Position numbers and translations under genes: made by a program. A model generated the notes under the pieces. The model was given only the letters and a program-made list of their open reading frames with translations. It did no database searches and was not told where the DNA came from. Of a stretch of DNA of 64,000 nt, positions 18,387-26,164 are shown in pieces (position 1 is the stretch's first letter; each line of letters opens with the position of its first letter). Origin of the DNA: an uncultured Bacteroides sp. (GTDB lineage: Bacteria > Bacteroidota > Bacteroidia > Bacteroidales > Bacteroidaceae); NCBI GenBank assembly GCA_947038155.1, contig CAMQVH010000011.1, forward strand, positions 1-64,000, read 5' to 3'.

Positions 18387-20714
18387 ATGCAAGTACTCGA
18401 AGAAATTAAAGTTTCCGTTTACGAAAATGTGTATTCCAAAAAGCCTAAAATCATGTCTTTCCTCGAAGTCATCTTTATGTGTATTCATCCGGTTTATGCT
18501 TCCATCATCCAATCCATCCGGCGGTATCATCAGGAAGGCGACCATGAAGCCGCCCAAAAACTAAAAAGCCAGCTCCCCTGCTTCACTCCTGCCGGCACCT
18601 TCGACGGAGCGCATGCCATCCGAAATTTCCAGTTGCCCAGTCACATTATCGGACTCGACTACGACCACGTTTCCAATCGGCTGGAGATCATCCGTCTTTG
18701 CGCTGCCGACCCTCATACCGTAGCTGCTCTGGAAAGCCCTACGGACGGCGTGAAAATCTTTGCCTATGTGGAAGGCATCGAAGGCCGTCACCGGGAAGGG
18801 CAGCTACTGGTCAGCCGTTACTACGACCAGCTGACCGGCCTCACCAGCGATCCCGCCTGTAAAGACGAAAGCCGCCTGTGCTATTTCACCTATTCACCGG
18901 ACGGATACGTAGCCAGTCTCTATCAGTCATTCGTTCTGGAAGCAGCTGTGGAAACACAACCGTTCCAGCCGACAGCAGAAAACCTCCCCTCTCCTCCGCT
19001 ACCTGCAAAAGCAAACGAAAACTCCGAGAACTTCTCGGAAGAGGAAGTCAACTTGTTCCTTTCGTCCTACATTTTCTTAAATCCATTGACCGCCGGGCAA
19101 CGACACACCAATCTGTTTAAACTCGCCTGCGAAGCTTGCCGGAGAAGATATTCGCAAGAAAGCATATTACGCGGGATTACGGTTTATTTTGAGCACTCCG
19201 ACTTTCCCGCACAGGAAATCAGGAGCATCCTACAATCTGGTTACCAAAAAGTTACCTCTACTCCATCCGTCTCCGCCTCTCCGCTTTGCTCTTCTCTTCA
19301 TAAGGACAAAATGACAAAAGTGACATATAGCCCATCCGAAAACGTCTATGAAGCAGATGAAGCGTATTGGCAAGGCGAAGAATTCAGAAAAAAAACGCCC
19401 TGTTTTCCCAAAAGCGTGTACAAATATCTGCCCGATCTGCTGAACGAATGTATCCTCGAAGAGGAAGGTGATCGTGAACAGGATCTTTCCTTTCTCTCCA
19501 ACCTCACCGCATTGAGTTCCGTACTGCCTGGCACATTCGGCATCTATAATCACAAAAAGTATTCTCCCCATTTCTACAGTTTCGGCATTGCCCCCGCCGG
19601 GAGCAACAAGAGCATTGCGCAAACAGGACGTTATCTGCTGGAAGAGGTCCACGACTGGATACTTTCCAATAGCGAACTTCAGCAGAAAATTTATAACCAT
19701 AAGTACACCCAATGGAAGCTGGACTGTACTTATAAGAAAAAGGCACATGAAGAGTGTCCCGAAGAACCGGAAAAACCAGCTTACAAAATGCTTTTTCTCC
19801 CTGCCACTACCAGCTACAGCCGTATGCAGATCCAAATGCGGGACAACGGTCCGCAAGGAAGCATCATATTCGATACCGAGGCGCAGACGCTGGCTACAGC
19901 CAATCATCTGGATTGCGGTAACTTTGACGATATGCTCCGCAAGGCATTCGAGCATGAGAATATCGATTCCGCTTTCAAGATCAATGGTTTAACCCCCATT
20001 TATATCCGTTTTCCCATGCTTGCCATGTTCCTCACCGGCACCCCGAGTCAGATGGCTTCACTGATAGAGACTTCGGAAAAAGGACTTCCGAGCCGTATCA
20101 TGCTCTACACTTTCCGCAGCATTCCGAAGTGGAAGCCCATGGGAGATGATAGTATCTCGCTCGAAGAGTCTTTCAAACCGCTGGCACATCGTGTCTTCGA
20201 GCTTTATCATTTCTGCAAGAATCATCCTGTATTGTTTCACTTCAGCCGTTCTCAATGGGATTATCTGAATCATACGTTTTCTAAGCTGCTTGCCGAAGTG
20301 GTTCTGGAAGGTAACGATGACCTTCAGGCCGTTGTCAAGCGGTATGCCTGTCTTGTGATGCGCATCAGCATGATCCAGGCACGCATCCGCCAGTTCGAGG
20401 CGAATGATGGCGCACCGGATATCTATTGTGAGGATGTAGATTTCGATCGTTCTCTCCAGATCGTTCTCTGCTGTTATGAGCATAGCAGGCTATTATTGTC
20501 TTCCATGCCGTCTTCCCAGCTCCATCCGTTGAAAGATCCGAACAGTACACGGAAGTTCATCGGCGAGTTGCCAGAAACATTCACTACCGAAGATGCAATG
20601 CAGATCGGCGTAAAATACGATTTCAGCCGCCGCAAGATCAGCAGGCTGATAAAATCGTTCATTGGCGTCAAAATCAATAAGATATCTCATGGAAAGTATC
20701 AGAAGATCTCATAA
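18387..20714 (+). CDS. VirE_N / DUF3987 primase-helicase-like protein
   Basis: A 775-residue cytosolic protein. Residues about 50-190 resemble the BT4734/BF3469 N-terminal domain (VirE_N; LPSHIIGLDYDHV, FAYVEGIEGRH). Residues about 215-295 look like a primase C-terminal helical domain (HTNLFKLACEACRRR). From about 340 it matches DUF3987, with a P-loop-like GIAPAGSNKS and an acidic strand GSIIFDTEAQ, suggesting nucleotide-dependent DNA work such as primase/helicase activity. Related genes recur next to capsule loci and mobile regions in Bacteroides, but no role has been shown. It is followed by an intrinsic terminator. Confidence 0.8.
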   Translation: MQVLEEIKVSVYENVYSKKPKIMSFLEVIFMCIHPVYASIIQSIRRYHQEGDHEAAQKLKSQLPCFTPAGTFDGAHAIRNFQLPSHIIGLDYDHVSNRLEIIRLCAADPHTVAALESPTDGVKIFAYVEGIEGRHREGQLLVSRYYDQLTGLTSDPACKDESRLCYFTYSPDGYVASLYQSFVLEAAVETQPFQPTAENLPSPPLPAKANENSENFSEEEVNLFLSSYIFLNPLTAGQRHTNLFKLACEACRRRYSQESILRGITVYFEHSDFPAQEIRSILQSGYQKVTSTPSVSASPLCSSLHKDKMTKVTYSPSENVYEADEAYWQGEEFRKKTPCFPKSVYKYLPDLLNECILEEEGDREQDLSFLSNLTALSSVLPGTFGIYNHKKYSPHFYSFGIAPAGSNKSIAQTGRYLLEEVHDWILSNSELQQKIYNHKYTQWKLDCTYKKKAHEECPEEPEKPAYKMLFLPATTSYSRMQIQMRDNGPQGSIIFDTEAQTLATANHLDCGNFDDMLRKAFEHENIDSAFKINGLTPIYIRFPMLAMFLTGTPSQMASLIETSEKGLPSRIMLYTFRSIPKWKPMGDDSISLEESFKPLAHRVFELYHFCKNHPVLFHFSRSQWDYLNHTFSKLLAEVVLEGNDDLQAVVKRYACLVMRISMIQARIRQFEANDGAPDIYCEDVDFDRSLQIVLCCYEHSRLLLSSMPSSQLHPLKDPNSTRKFIGELPETFTTEDAMQIGVKYDFSRRKISRLIKSFIGVKINKISHGKYQKIS

Positions 20715-20810
20715 AATAGTCCTATCTGTCATTTTTGTCCTTTTGTCCTTTTGAAGACTCTCTGAAAACATTGGAAAGTTTGAAAAAACCTTCTCAATGA
20801 TCGGATGCAA

Positions 20811-20850
20811 ACATTGGGAAGATTCAATACAATCTTCTCAATGTTTTTTC
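20811..20850 (+). terminator. Terminator after the DUF3987 gene
   Basis: ACATTGGGAAGATT pairs with AATCTTCTCAATGT (one wobble, 6-nt loop) and runs into TTTTTTCCTTTT. A diverged partial copy of the same stem sequence lies just upstream at about 20766-20800. Confidence 0.7.
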
Positions 20851-20906
20851 CTTTTATCAGTGCGTCTGTGTGCGTCAGTGCACATCACGGGCACTTGCCC
20901 ATGTAG

Positions 20907-20914
20907 TATCTTTG
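20907..20914 (+). promoter_or_regulatory. Probable -7 box of the HU-smalltalk-amidase operon
   Basis: TATCTTTG matches TAnnTTTG and lies 52 bp before the HU-like ATG. The expected -33 TTTG is not present at 19-21 bp. Confidence 0.5.
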
Positions 20915-20932
20915 TTGTGTAATCGGTTACAG

Positions 20933-20960
20933 GTAATAAGTATTAAGTAATAAGTATTAA
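20933..20960 (+). repeat. 14-bp perfect tandem duplication in the HU-like gene leader
   Basis: GTAATAAGTATTAA occurs twice head-to-tail and ends 5 bp before the ATG at 20966, so it occupies the ribosome-binding region. Confidence 0.85.
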
Positions 20961-20965
20961 AAATT

Positions 20966-21463
20966 ATGGCACAGAATTATGTTGTTATGGCTCGCAAGAA
21001 CCTGTTGAAACCTAGTGAAGCTCCCAAGTATTATGCAGTGGCACGTAGCGGACGGAAAGTGACCGTCAAGGAGGTCTGCAAACGTATTACCGAACGTTCG
21101 TCTTATTCAAAAGGCGAGTTGGAAGGTTGTATCGGAGAGTTTCTGCTCGAAATCGTCAATGTACTGGATGAAGGGAATATCGTTCAGATGGGCGATCTGG
21201 GGAATTTCCGCATGAGTCTTAAGACGGCAACGGCTACCGCAACGGAGAAGGAATTCAAGGCATCGTGTATCGAGAAAGGTAAAGTGCTTTTCTATCCGGG
21301 AAGTGATCTCCGCAAGTTGTGTAAAACGCTGGACTTTGCACTGTATAAAAGTGACGGTAAGCCCGATTCGGGAGACGAACCGTTGCCGGACGATGGTAAG
21401 GGCGATCAGCCCGGCGGTGGTTCAGGTGACGATGGCGAGGAAGCTCCGGACCCGACTGTTTAA
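20966..21463 (+). CDS. HU-like DNA-binding protein with acidic tail
   Basis: A 165-residue protein. Residues about 1-125 fit the HU/IHF-related fold of Bacteroidetes (MARKNLLKPSEAPKYYAVAR start, VKEVCKRI helices, IVQMGDLGNFRMSLKT beta arm). The last ~35 residues form a Gly/Asp/Glu/Pro tail (PDSGDEPLPDDGKGDQPGGG). It probably binds DNA in the nucleoid; the acidic tail may tune this. It heads a plus-strand operon with the smalltalk peptide (34 bp later) and an amidase. Confidence 0.85.
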   Translation: MAQNYVVMARKNLLKPSEAPKYYAVARSGRKVTVKEVCKRITERSSYSKGELEGCIGEFLLEIVNVLDEGNIVQMGDLGNFRMSLKTATATATEKEFKASCIEKGKVLFYPGSDLRKLCKTLDFALYKSDGKPDSGDEPLPDDGKGDQPGGGSGDDGEEAPDPTV

Positions 21464-21497
21464 TCAATCATTATTTACTATTAAAAATTAAAATTGT

Positions 21498-21599
21498 ATG
21501 AAAAAGCAAGTTTGGAAGAATATTCTTCAGTTCATTGTGACAATTGCAACGTCTATCATTTCTGCTATCGGGGTAACGTCCTGTACGGCTCATCTGTAA
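21498..21599 (+). CDS. Smalltalk protein (33-residue peptide)
   Basis: A 33-codon gene starting ATGAAAAAGCAAGTTTGG. The peptide begins MKKQVWKNILQF, has a hydrophobic core and ends IGVTSCTAHL. This is the recurrent tiny Bacteroidetes family that NCBI names smalltalk. It looks like a lipoprotein signal: VTSC fits a lipobox with Cys29, leaving only four residues after the Cys. It lies between the HU-like gene and the amidase (9 bp gap), where family members usually occur. Its role is unknown. Confidence 0.8.
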   Translation: MKKQVWKNILQFIVTIATSIISAIGVTSCTAHL

Positions 21600-21608
21600 T
21601 ACATCCGC

Positions 21609-22052
21609 ATGGAAAGTTCTAAAGATGAGTATCTCCCGAGAGAGATTAAGTTGTTGGTGATTCATTGCAGCGCTACGCGCTGCAATGTTTCCTTCCCTGT
21701 AGAACGGCTTCGAGAATGTCATTTGCAACGGGGTTTTCGTGATATTGGCTATCATTTTTATATCACCCGGGACGGGGTACTTCATCATTGTCGTCCTGTC
21801 TCCGAAATCGGTGCCCATGTGCGTGGATTTAACAGGCATAGTATCGGAATTTGTTATGAAGGCGGGCTGGATGAAAATGGCAGACCGGCGGATACGAGAA
21901 CTACGGCACAACGCTTTGCTCTGCTCGATCTGTTGACGATTCTCAAGCATCAGTATCCGGAGGCGCAAATCCTTGGACATTATCAGCTGAGTGCTACGAT
22001 CCACAAGGCATGTCCTTGCTACGATCCGAGAAAGGAATATTCAGGATTATAA
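21609..22052 (+). CDS. N-acetylmuramoyl-L-alanine amidase (Amidase_2)
   Basis: Zinc amidase cleaving the bond between MurNAc and the peptide stem. In its 147 residues, VIHCSATR carries the first zinc His (19). HHCRPVSEIGAHVRG and the C-terminal GHYQLSATIHKACPCYDP supply further active-site residues. It has no signal peptide, which is usual for this Bacteroides set and phage-like. It follows smalltalk by 9 bp and ends in a bidirectional terminator. The codons around His19 form a perfect 11-bp palindrome (21663-21687). Confidence 0.92.
   Translation: MESSKDEYLPREIKLLVIHCSATRCNVSFPVERLRECHLQRGFRDIGYHFYITRDGVLHHCRPVSEIGAHVRGFNRHSIGICYEGGLDENGRPADTRTTAQRFALLDLLTILKHQYPEAQILGHYQLSATIHKACPCYDPRKEYSGL
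21663..21687. repeat. Perfect 11-bp palindrome with 3-nt loop inside the amidase gene
   Basis: CATTGCAGCGC, loop TAC, then GCGCTGCAATG. It covers the catalytic His-Cys-Ser-Ala-Thr-Arg-Cys codons. Confidence 0.9.
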
Positions 22053-22097
22053 AAAAACTACGGGAGATGGCGAAAGTGCTGCCTCCCGTAGTTTTTT
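22052..22097. terminator. Bidirectional terminator between amidase and DUF4248 genes
   Basis: Stem of about 14 bp (AAAAAACTACGGGA with TCCCGTAGTTTTTT), with flanking A and T runs on both strands, between convergent genes. Confidence 0.85.
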
Positions 22098-22123
22098 GTT
22101 GAATGAATAAAAAAGATTTGGGG

Positions 22124-22357
22124 TTACAAATCTCCCGGCTTACCCAAATAGTAGGTGATTAACCTTACTTCCCGCACAGAAAAAGCTTTCGTTTTCGGAT
22201 GAAAATCCATAGAAAGTATCTCATCCATTAATGGTTGACATCTACGCATCCAGCGACGAAGTTTATTTACTGAAGCGCGAACAGTTATATCAGGGAAATA
22301 CATTTGGGCTAAGTCTTGTTTATTGTAGCATTTCACTACAAAATCCGGTTGATTCAT
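22124..22357 (-). CDS. DUF4248 protein
   Basis: A 77-residue protein matching the DUF4248 family: YNKQDLAQMYFPDITVRASVN near residue 11, a basic helix LRRWMRRC and a C-terminal SVREVRLITYYLGKPGDL. The LAQMYFP...ASVNKLRRW spacing suggests a small winged helix or HTH that binds DNA, but this is inference. It lies convergent to the amidase and 90 bp beyond the end of the capsule operon. Family members usually accompany the VirE_N/HU/smalltalk genes. Confidence 0.8.
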   Translation of the reverse strand: MNQPDFVVKCYNKQDLAQMYFPDITVRASVNKLRRWMRRCQPLMDEILSMDFHPKTKAFSVREVRLITYYLGKPGDL

Positions 22358-22446
22358 TGTCTCTTTATACTTGGTTTATAAGCAATAAAGATACAAAAAT
22401 ATTCACTCATTTCCTACGTTTTTTTTCATATTTTATTTCAAATTCA

Positions 22447-24894
22447 CTAGTCTTTTCTTTCACTTTTGGTCTGACCATATCCATAGCCGTAACCATAACG
22501 TTTGCCATATCCGTAATGCTTGCCATACTTACCGTAGCCGTAGTAATAACCATATTTTCGCTTCTTCAGGTCTACGCCGTTGATGACGGTACAAAGATTA
22601 GGCAGCTTCTTCTCAAAAGACAGTTCATTGATCAATGTATATTCTGCCTTATGTGTGTAGTCAGCACGGCATACGTAAACTGACAAGTCTGCTACACGAC
22701 CTATTAATAAGGTATCCGTTACCATGCCGATAGGAGCAGTATCAAGGATGACATAATCGAAGTTCTTCTTCAAGGTTTCTATCGCTCTGTCCAGGCCGTT
22801 ACGGGCTAATAGTTCCGTTGGATTAGGAGGAACAGTACCACCCGGAAGAATAAACAGATTCTTATTTACATCAGAAGGTTGAACAAGCTCCATCAAATCC
22901 GTTTCAGGATTGGAAAGATACTGAGTAATACCTCTCTCCTTATTAGAGAGCTGGAATACCTTATTCAGTCCCGGCTTACGAATATCAAGACCTACAATCA
23001 CCACCTTCTTTCCCAAAAGAGAAAGACTGATTGCCAGGTTCGAGGAAACGAATGATTTACCTTCACCACTGACAGTCGAAGTCACAAGGATCACCTTTTG
23101 ATCATTATCGAGCATAAACTGAAGATTGGTTCGAATATTACGGAAGGTTTCACTCATCAGATTATTCTTGTTCTCAAAGACAGCGATAGAACCATTTTTA
23201 TCATTCTTCTCATCCGTCAATGGGATATCACCAACAACAGGCACACTTGTCAGTTTCTCTACATCAGCACGGCCTTCGATCTTGAATTTAGTCAGTTCAA
23301 CCAAGTAAATGATGCCAACCGGAATTCCGATGCCCAGTACCAATGCGATCAAATAGATCATAGGACGTTTGGGAGATACCGGAATATCGTCAGCTATTGC
23401 TTCATCAATAATCTTCGCATTATTGGCAGTAGCAGCAAGAGCAATCGCATTCTCTTCACGCTTCTGTAATAACATCAGATACAATCCGGCCTTGATCTCC
23501 TGCTGACGGGCAATACTCACATAAGCCCGTTCCTGCCCCGGAGCGTTGCTGATACGACGGGAATAGCGGCTCGCTTCACGGTCAAGACTCTCTTTAGTAA
23601 TCATCAACCCCTGCAAGGTTCCTTCAAGAGTAGCTTGCACATTGGCTTTCATAGCACGGATACTCGTATCTAGATTCACAATCGTAGGGTTATTCTCTGT
23701 TGATGTACGTAACAGGCGTTTACGCTCAACAAGCATCTCGTTATAACGTTCAATTGCTCCGATCAAGGCGGCATCCTGTAAACCTACATTACTCGGTAAT
23801 ACTTCATATTCATTACCTCTCAAGTATTTACGCAAGTCATTCACCAAGCTGATTTGAGTACGGTTCTCTACGCTCTTCTTTTCATACTCAGCATTACCAG
23901 CTAAGGCTATCTGAGCTTCACTCGTCAAATCCGTGATACCAGCATCACGCTTGAAAGTCTCAAGATTAGCTTCCGTACTACCCAATTCTTTTGAGATAAT
24001 ACCAATACGTTCATCGATAAACTCTGCTGTTTTCTGAGCAATCTCGTTCTTATCATTGTTCGTATTGCGATTATACATCTCCAGTAATTGGTTTATAAAA
24101 TCCTGTCCACGCTGTAAACTGGAGTTCTTCAACGAAATTACAGCTACGGAAGTAGTCTTAGAAGTAGGCTCAATAGACAGATTGTTACAATAGCCTTTTG
24201 CCACTCTCATCGGTTTATTTATTGTCGCTGTTATATGGCGTACGTCCTTCTCTATCCGAGAAACCTTAGTTCCATCCTGTAAAGTTACCGAATCAACTTC
24301 CTGAAAGAAAGCAAGCGTACCTTCATTAGTCGGAAAGATAGCAGGCAACCTTTCAAAATGCTTCTGATACCCCTTTTCACCTACAGTCACATTCACATCC
24401 ATACTCCCTTCAGGCTGTAAGGTCATCTCCACCACCATCGGAGAACTTAGTTTCTCAGCCTCCTGAGGTGTCAAACTTACTTGTACCGGAGATGTCTTAT
24501 ATAAACCTTTAACAGGAAACTCATCCTCATCTTTATAGGTTATATATAGCCCCAACTGATTAACGACTTCCTTTACGAGTGTTTTCGAACGCAGAACTTC
24601 CAACTCATTATCAATGTTTTTAGAAGATGTCATCAGACCACTTAACCCCATATCCTCCAGTTCCGATGAGAGTCCTGCACCTCCGCCTTTCTTCTCATCT
24701 TTTATTAGGACAGTAGCTGAAATATTATAAATGGGTGTAGCCCAATGCAAATAAAACCATGCACCAACAAAACATACCAACACAGCACCTACAAACCAGG
24801 GCCAGTGAATGATGTATTTAAAAAGCAGTGCCCGGAAATCAATCTGCTCCTCAGGCATTTCACGTTCCTCCATGTTTTGATTTTCTTCCTTCAT
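22447..24894 (-). CDS. wzc: Capsule chain-length regulator / tyrosine autokinase (Wzc)
   Basis: Inner-membrane co-polymerase and BY-kinase controlling capsule polymerisation and export. In 815 residues: TM1 about 33-51, periplasmic Wzz domain with coiled coil about 270-480, TM2 about 512-532, then the cytosolic kinase with Walker A SGEGKS (609-614), Walker A' VVIVGLDIRKPG (631-642) and Walker B VILDTAPIG (about 715-723). The last ~35 residues are a Tyr/Gly repeat tail (KYGYYYGYGKYGKHYGYG), the autophosphorylation cluster. It is the last gene of the capsule operon, 12 bp after wza. Confidence 0.95.
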   Translation of the reverse strand: MKEENQNMEEREMPEEQIDFRALLFKYIIHWPWFVGAVLVCFVGAWFYLHWATPIYNISATVLIKDEKKGGGAGLSSELEDMGLSGLMTSSKNIDNELEVLRSKTLVKEVVNQLGLYITYKDEDEFPVKGLYKTSPVQVSLTPQEAEKLSSPMVVEMTLQPEGSMDVNVTVGEKGYQKHFERLPAIFPTNEGTLAFFQEVDSVTLQDGTKVSRIEKDVRHITATINKPMRVAKGYCNNLSIEPTSKTTSVAVISLKNSSLQRGQDFINQLLEMYNRNTNNDKNEIAQKTAEFIDERIGIISKELGSTEANLETFKRDAGITDLTSEAQIALAGNAEYEKKSVENRTQISLVNDLRKYLRGNEYEVLPSNVGLQDAALIGAIERYNEMLVERKRLLRTSTENNPTIVNLDTSIRAMKANVQATLEGTLQGLMITKESLDREASRYSRRISNAPGQERAYVSIARQQEIKAGLYLMLLQKREENAIALAATANNAKIIDEAIADDIPVSPKRPMIYLIALVLGIGIPVGIIYLVELTKFKIEGRADVEKLTSVPVVGDIPLTDEKNDKNGSIAVFENKNNLMSETFRNIRTNLQFMLDNDQKVILVTSTVSGEGKSFVSSNLAISLSLLGKKVVIVGLDIRKPGLNKVFQLSNKERGITQYLSNPETDLMELVQPSDVNKNLFILPGGTVPPNPTELLARNGLDRAIETLKKNFDYVILDTAPIGMVTDTLLIGRVADLSVYVCRADYTHKAEYTLINELSFEKKLPNLCTVINGVDLKKRKYGYYYGYGKYGKHYGYGKRYGYGYGYGQTKSERKD

Positions 24895-24906
24895 AACTCT
24901 TTCTTT

Positions 24907-25701
24907 TTATTTCAAGATGTTAAACAATAAACTGGCAATAGAAACAAGGATCGAAGTAGCAGAAAACCACAAACTTGTACTAGTTCCGATATCCGAATTC
25001 CTTGCTTTCGCTTTATTAGGAGTCACGTAGATGATATCATTCTGTTGTAAATAGTAATAAGGAGAAAGAATAGTCTCCGCCTTATTCAGGTCCAACGGAA
25101 TAATTTCCTGCTTGCCATTGGCATTCTCCCGTATCAGTTTAACATCATCACGCAGACCATATACAGTCATATCACCTGCCATAGCCAAAGCTTCCAGGAT
25201 GTTTACCTTTTCATTGGAAATCGTAAATGTACCGGGACGAGTTACTTCACCAATCACAGAAATCTTATAATTTACCATACGTACCGTTACAATAGGAGTT
25301 TCCTTGATATAAGGTTTCAGCCTTTCCACAATCATCTGTTCAGTTGCCTTCTTGGTTAATCCGCCTACATGCAGTTCGCCCAATACAGGAAAGTTTATAT
25401 TACCTTCATTATCCACTAGATATTGTTGCAAAACAGGCTGAGTTGTAGCGTAATTCAAAGCCATATTATTCTGTGTTGCAACTGTCAAATTGAAAGGTGC
25501 TGCTAGTTCAGGACTAGTACACGACACCACAATAGTTAACAAATCCTTTGGCATAATCTTTGCATCATACAGTTGTGCATCGTGAGTACTATACAATACC
25601 ACTTCAGCATCCTGCAGATAAGGTACTTTTTTGTAAGACTGGCAGGCTGTTAACACCAAAGCCACCAATACGTAATAGGCTAGTCGTTTCATTCTCTTCA
25701 T
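24907..25701 (-). CDS. wza: Outer-membrane polysaccharide export lipoprotein (Wza-like)
   Basis: Exports capsule across the outer membrane. The start chosen is the ATG giving MKRMKRLAYYVLVALVLTAC, a lipoprotein signal with lipid Cys20; a longer frame would overlap the wbuC remnant. The 264-residue chain has the polysaccharide-export domain (about 60-150, KDLLTIVVSCTSPELAAPFN) and a SLBB domain (about 155-235, ISVIGEVTRPGTFTI). A hydrophobic C-terminal helix (LWFSATSILVSIASLLFNIL) could be the outer-membrane span. It is adjacent to wzc, its functional partner. Confidence 0.93.
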   Translation of the reverse strand: MKRMKRLAYYVLVALVLTACQSYKKVPYLQDAEVVLYSTHDAQLYDAKIMPKDLLTIVVSCTSPELAAPFNLTVATQNNMALNYATTQPVLQQYLVDNEGNINFPVLGELHVGGLTKKATEQMIVERLKPYIKETPIVTVRMVNYKISVIGEVTRPGTFTISNEKVNILEALAMAGDMTVYGLRDDVKLIRENANGKQEIIPLDLNKAETILSPYYYLQQNDIIYVTPNKAKARNSDIGTSTSLWFSATSILVSIASLLFNILK

Positions 25702-25735
25702 ATATTTCTTTCTATTATTTTTTATTCTATCTTTA

Positions 25736-26076
25736 TTATAACTCAATTACTTTTTTAACTGTTGCATTCTCAAATTCATTATATGCCCCGTCTTTTGCCT
25801 CAAAAATAACAGAAGGCTTTATAACATAGTTGTTTCATGAACGTATTCGTTCACTTCTTCATAGATAATTTCTTCTAATTTACCTACAAAATATATTACT
25901 GTTTCTGATGTCTTTTCATGTCGATGAATAGGTACTTTTGTTTGTGGCTGTAAAGCGTTGAGCAAACGTTGGCTGGTGTCGGCAGATGAAGTGCGCAGGT
26001 CAAAGTTCTGACGCAAACGTGGATTTTCCACTGCTTGTTCAAAGAGTTTTCCTAATAGTTCTTTATCTAATTTCAT
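25736..26076 (-). pseudogene. wbuC: Broken wbuC (cupin-fold metalloprotein) gene
   Basis: The intact first 85 codons (25819-26076) match the N-terminal half of WbuC-family cupins: DLRTSSADTSQRLLNALQP, then VPIHRHEKTSETVIYF with metal-type His residues. The frame then stops. Immediately after, one base out of register, another frame (25736-25819) encodes KPSVIFEAKDGAYNEF, typical of the WbuC C-terminus. About 20-30 codons between them, including the usual VWHT-type strand, are missing. So an internal deletion and frameshift probably inactivated the gene. WbuC genes are common at the ends of O-antigen and capsule clusters; function is unknown. Confidence 0.75.
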
Positions 26077-26164
26077 TGTTATCAGTTATTAGGTAATCTG
26101 TTCGCTTTTCTTGGAATGAAAAGGTATCGGTAGAAAATCCAAATAGAAACAAGTAATATCTTCA

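Noticed and set aside
22447..22560. Tandem Tyr/Gly codon repeats at the wzc 3' end as a slippage locus
   Set aside because: The repeats are irregular at DNA level and encode the expected tyrosine cluster of BY-kinases, so ordinary protein function explains them.
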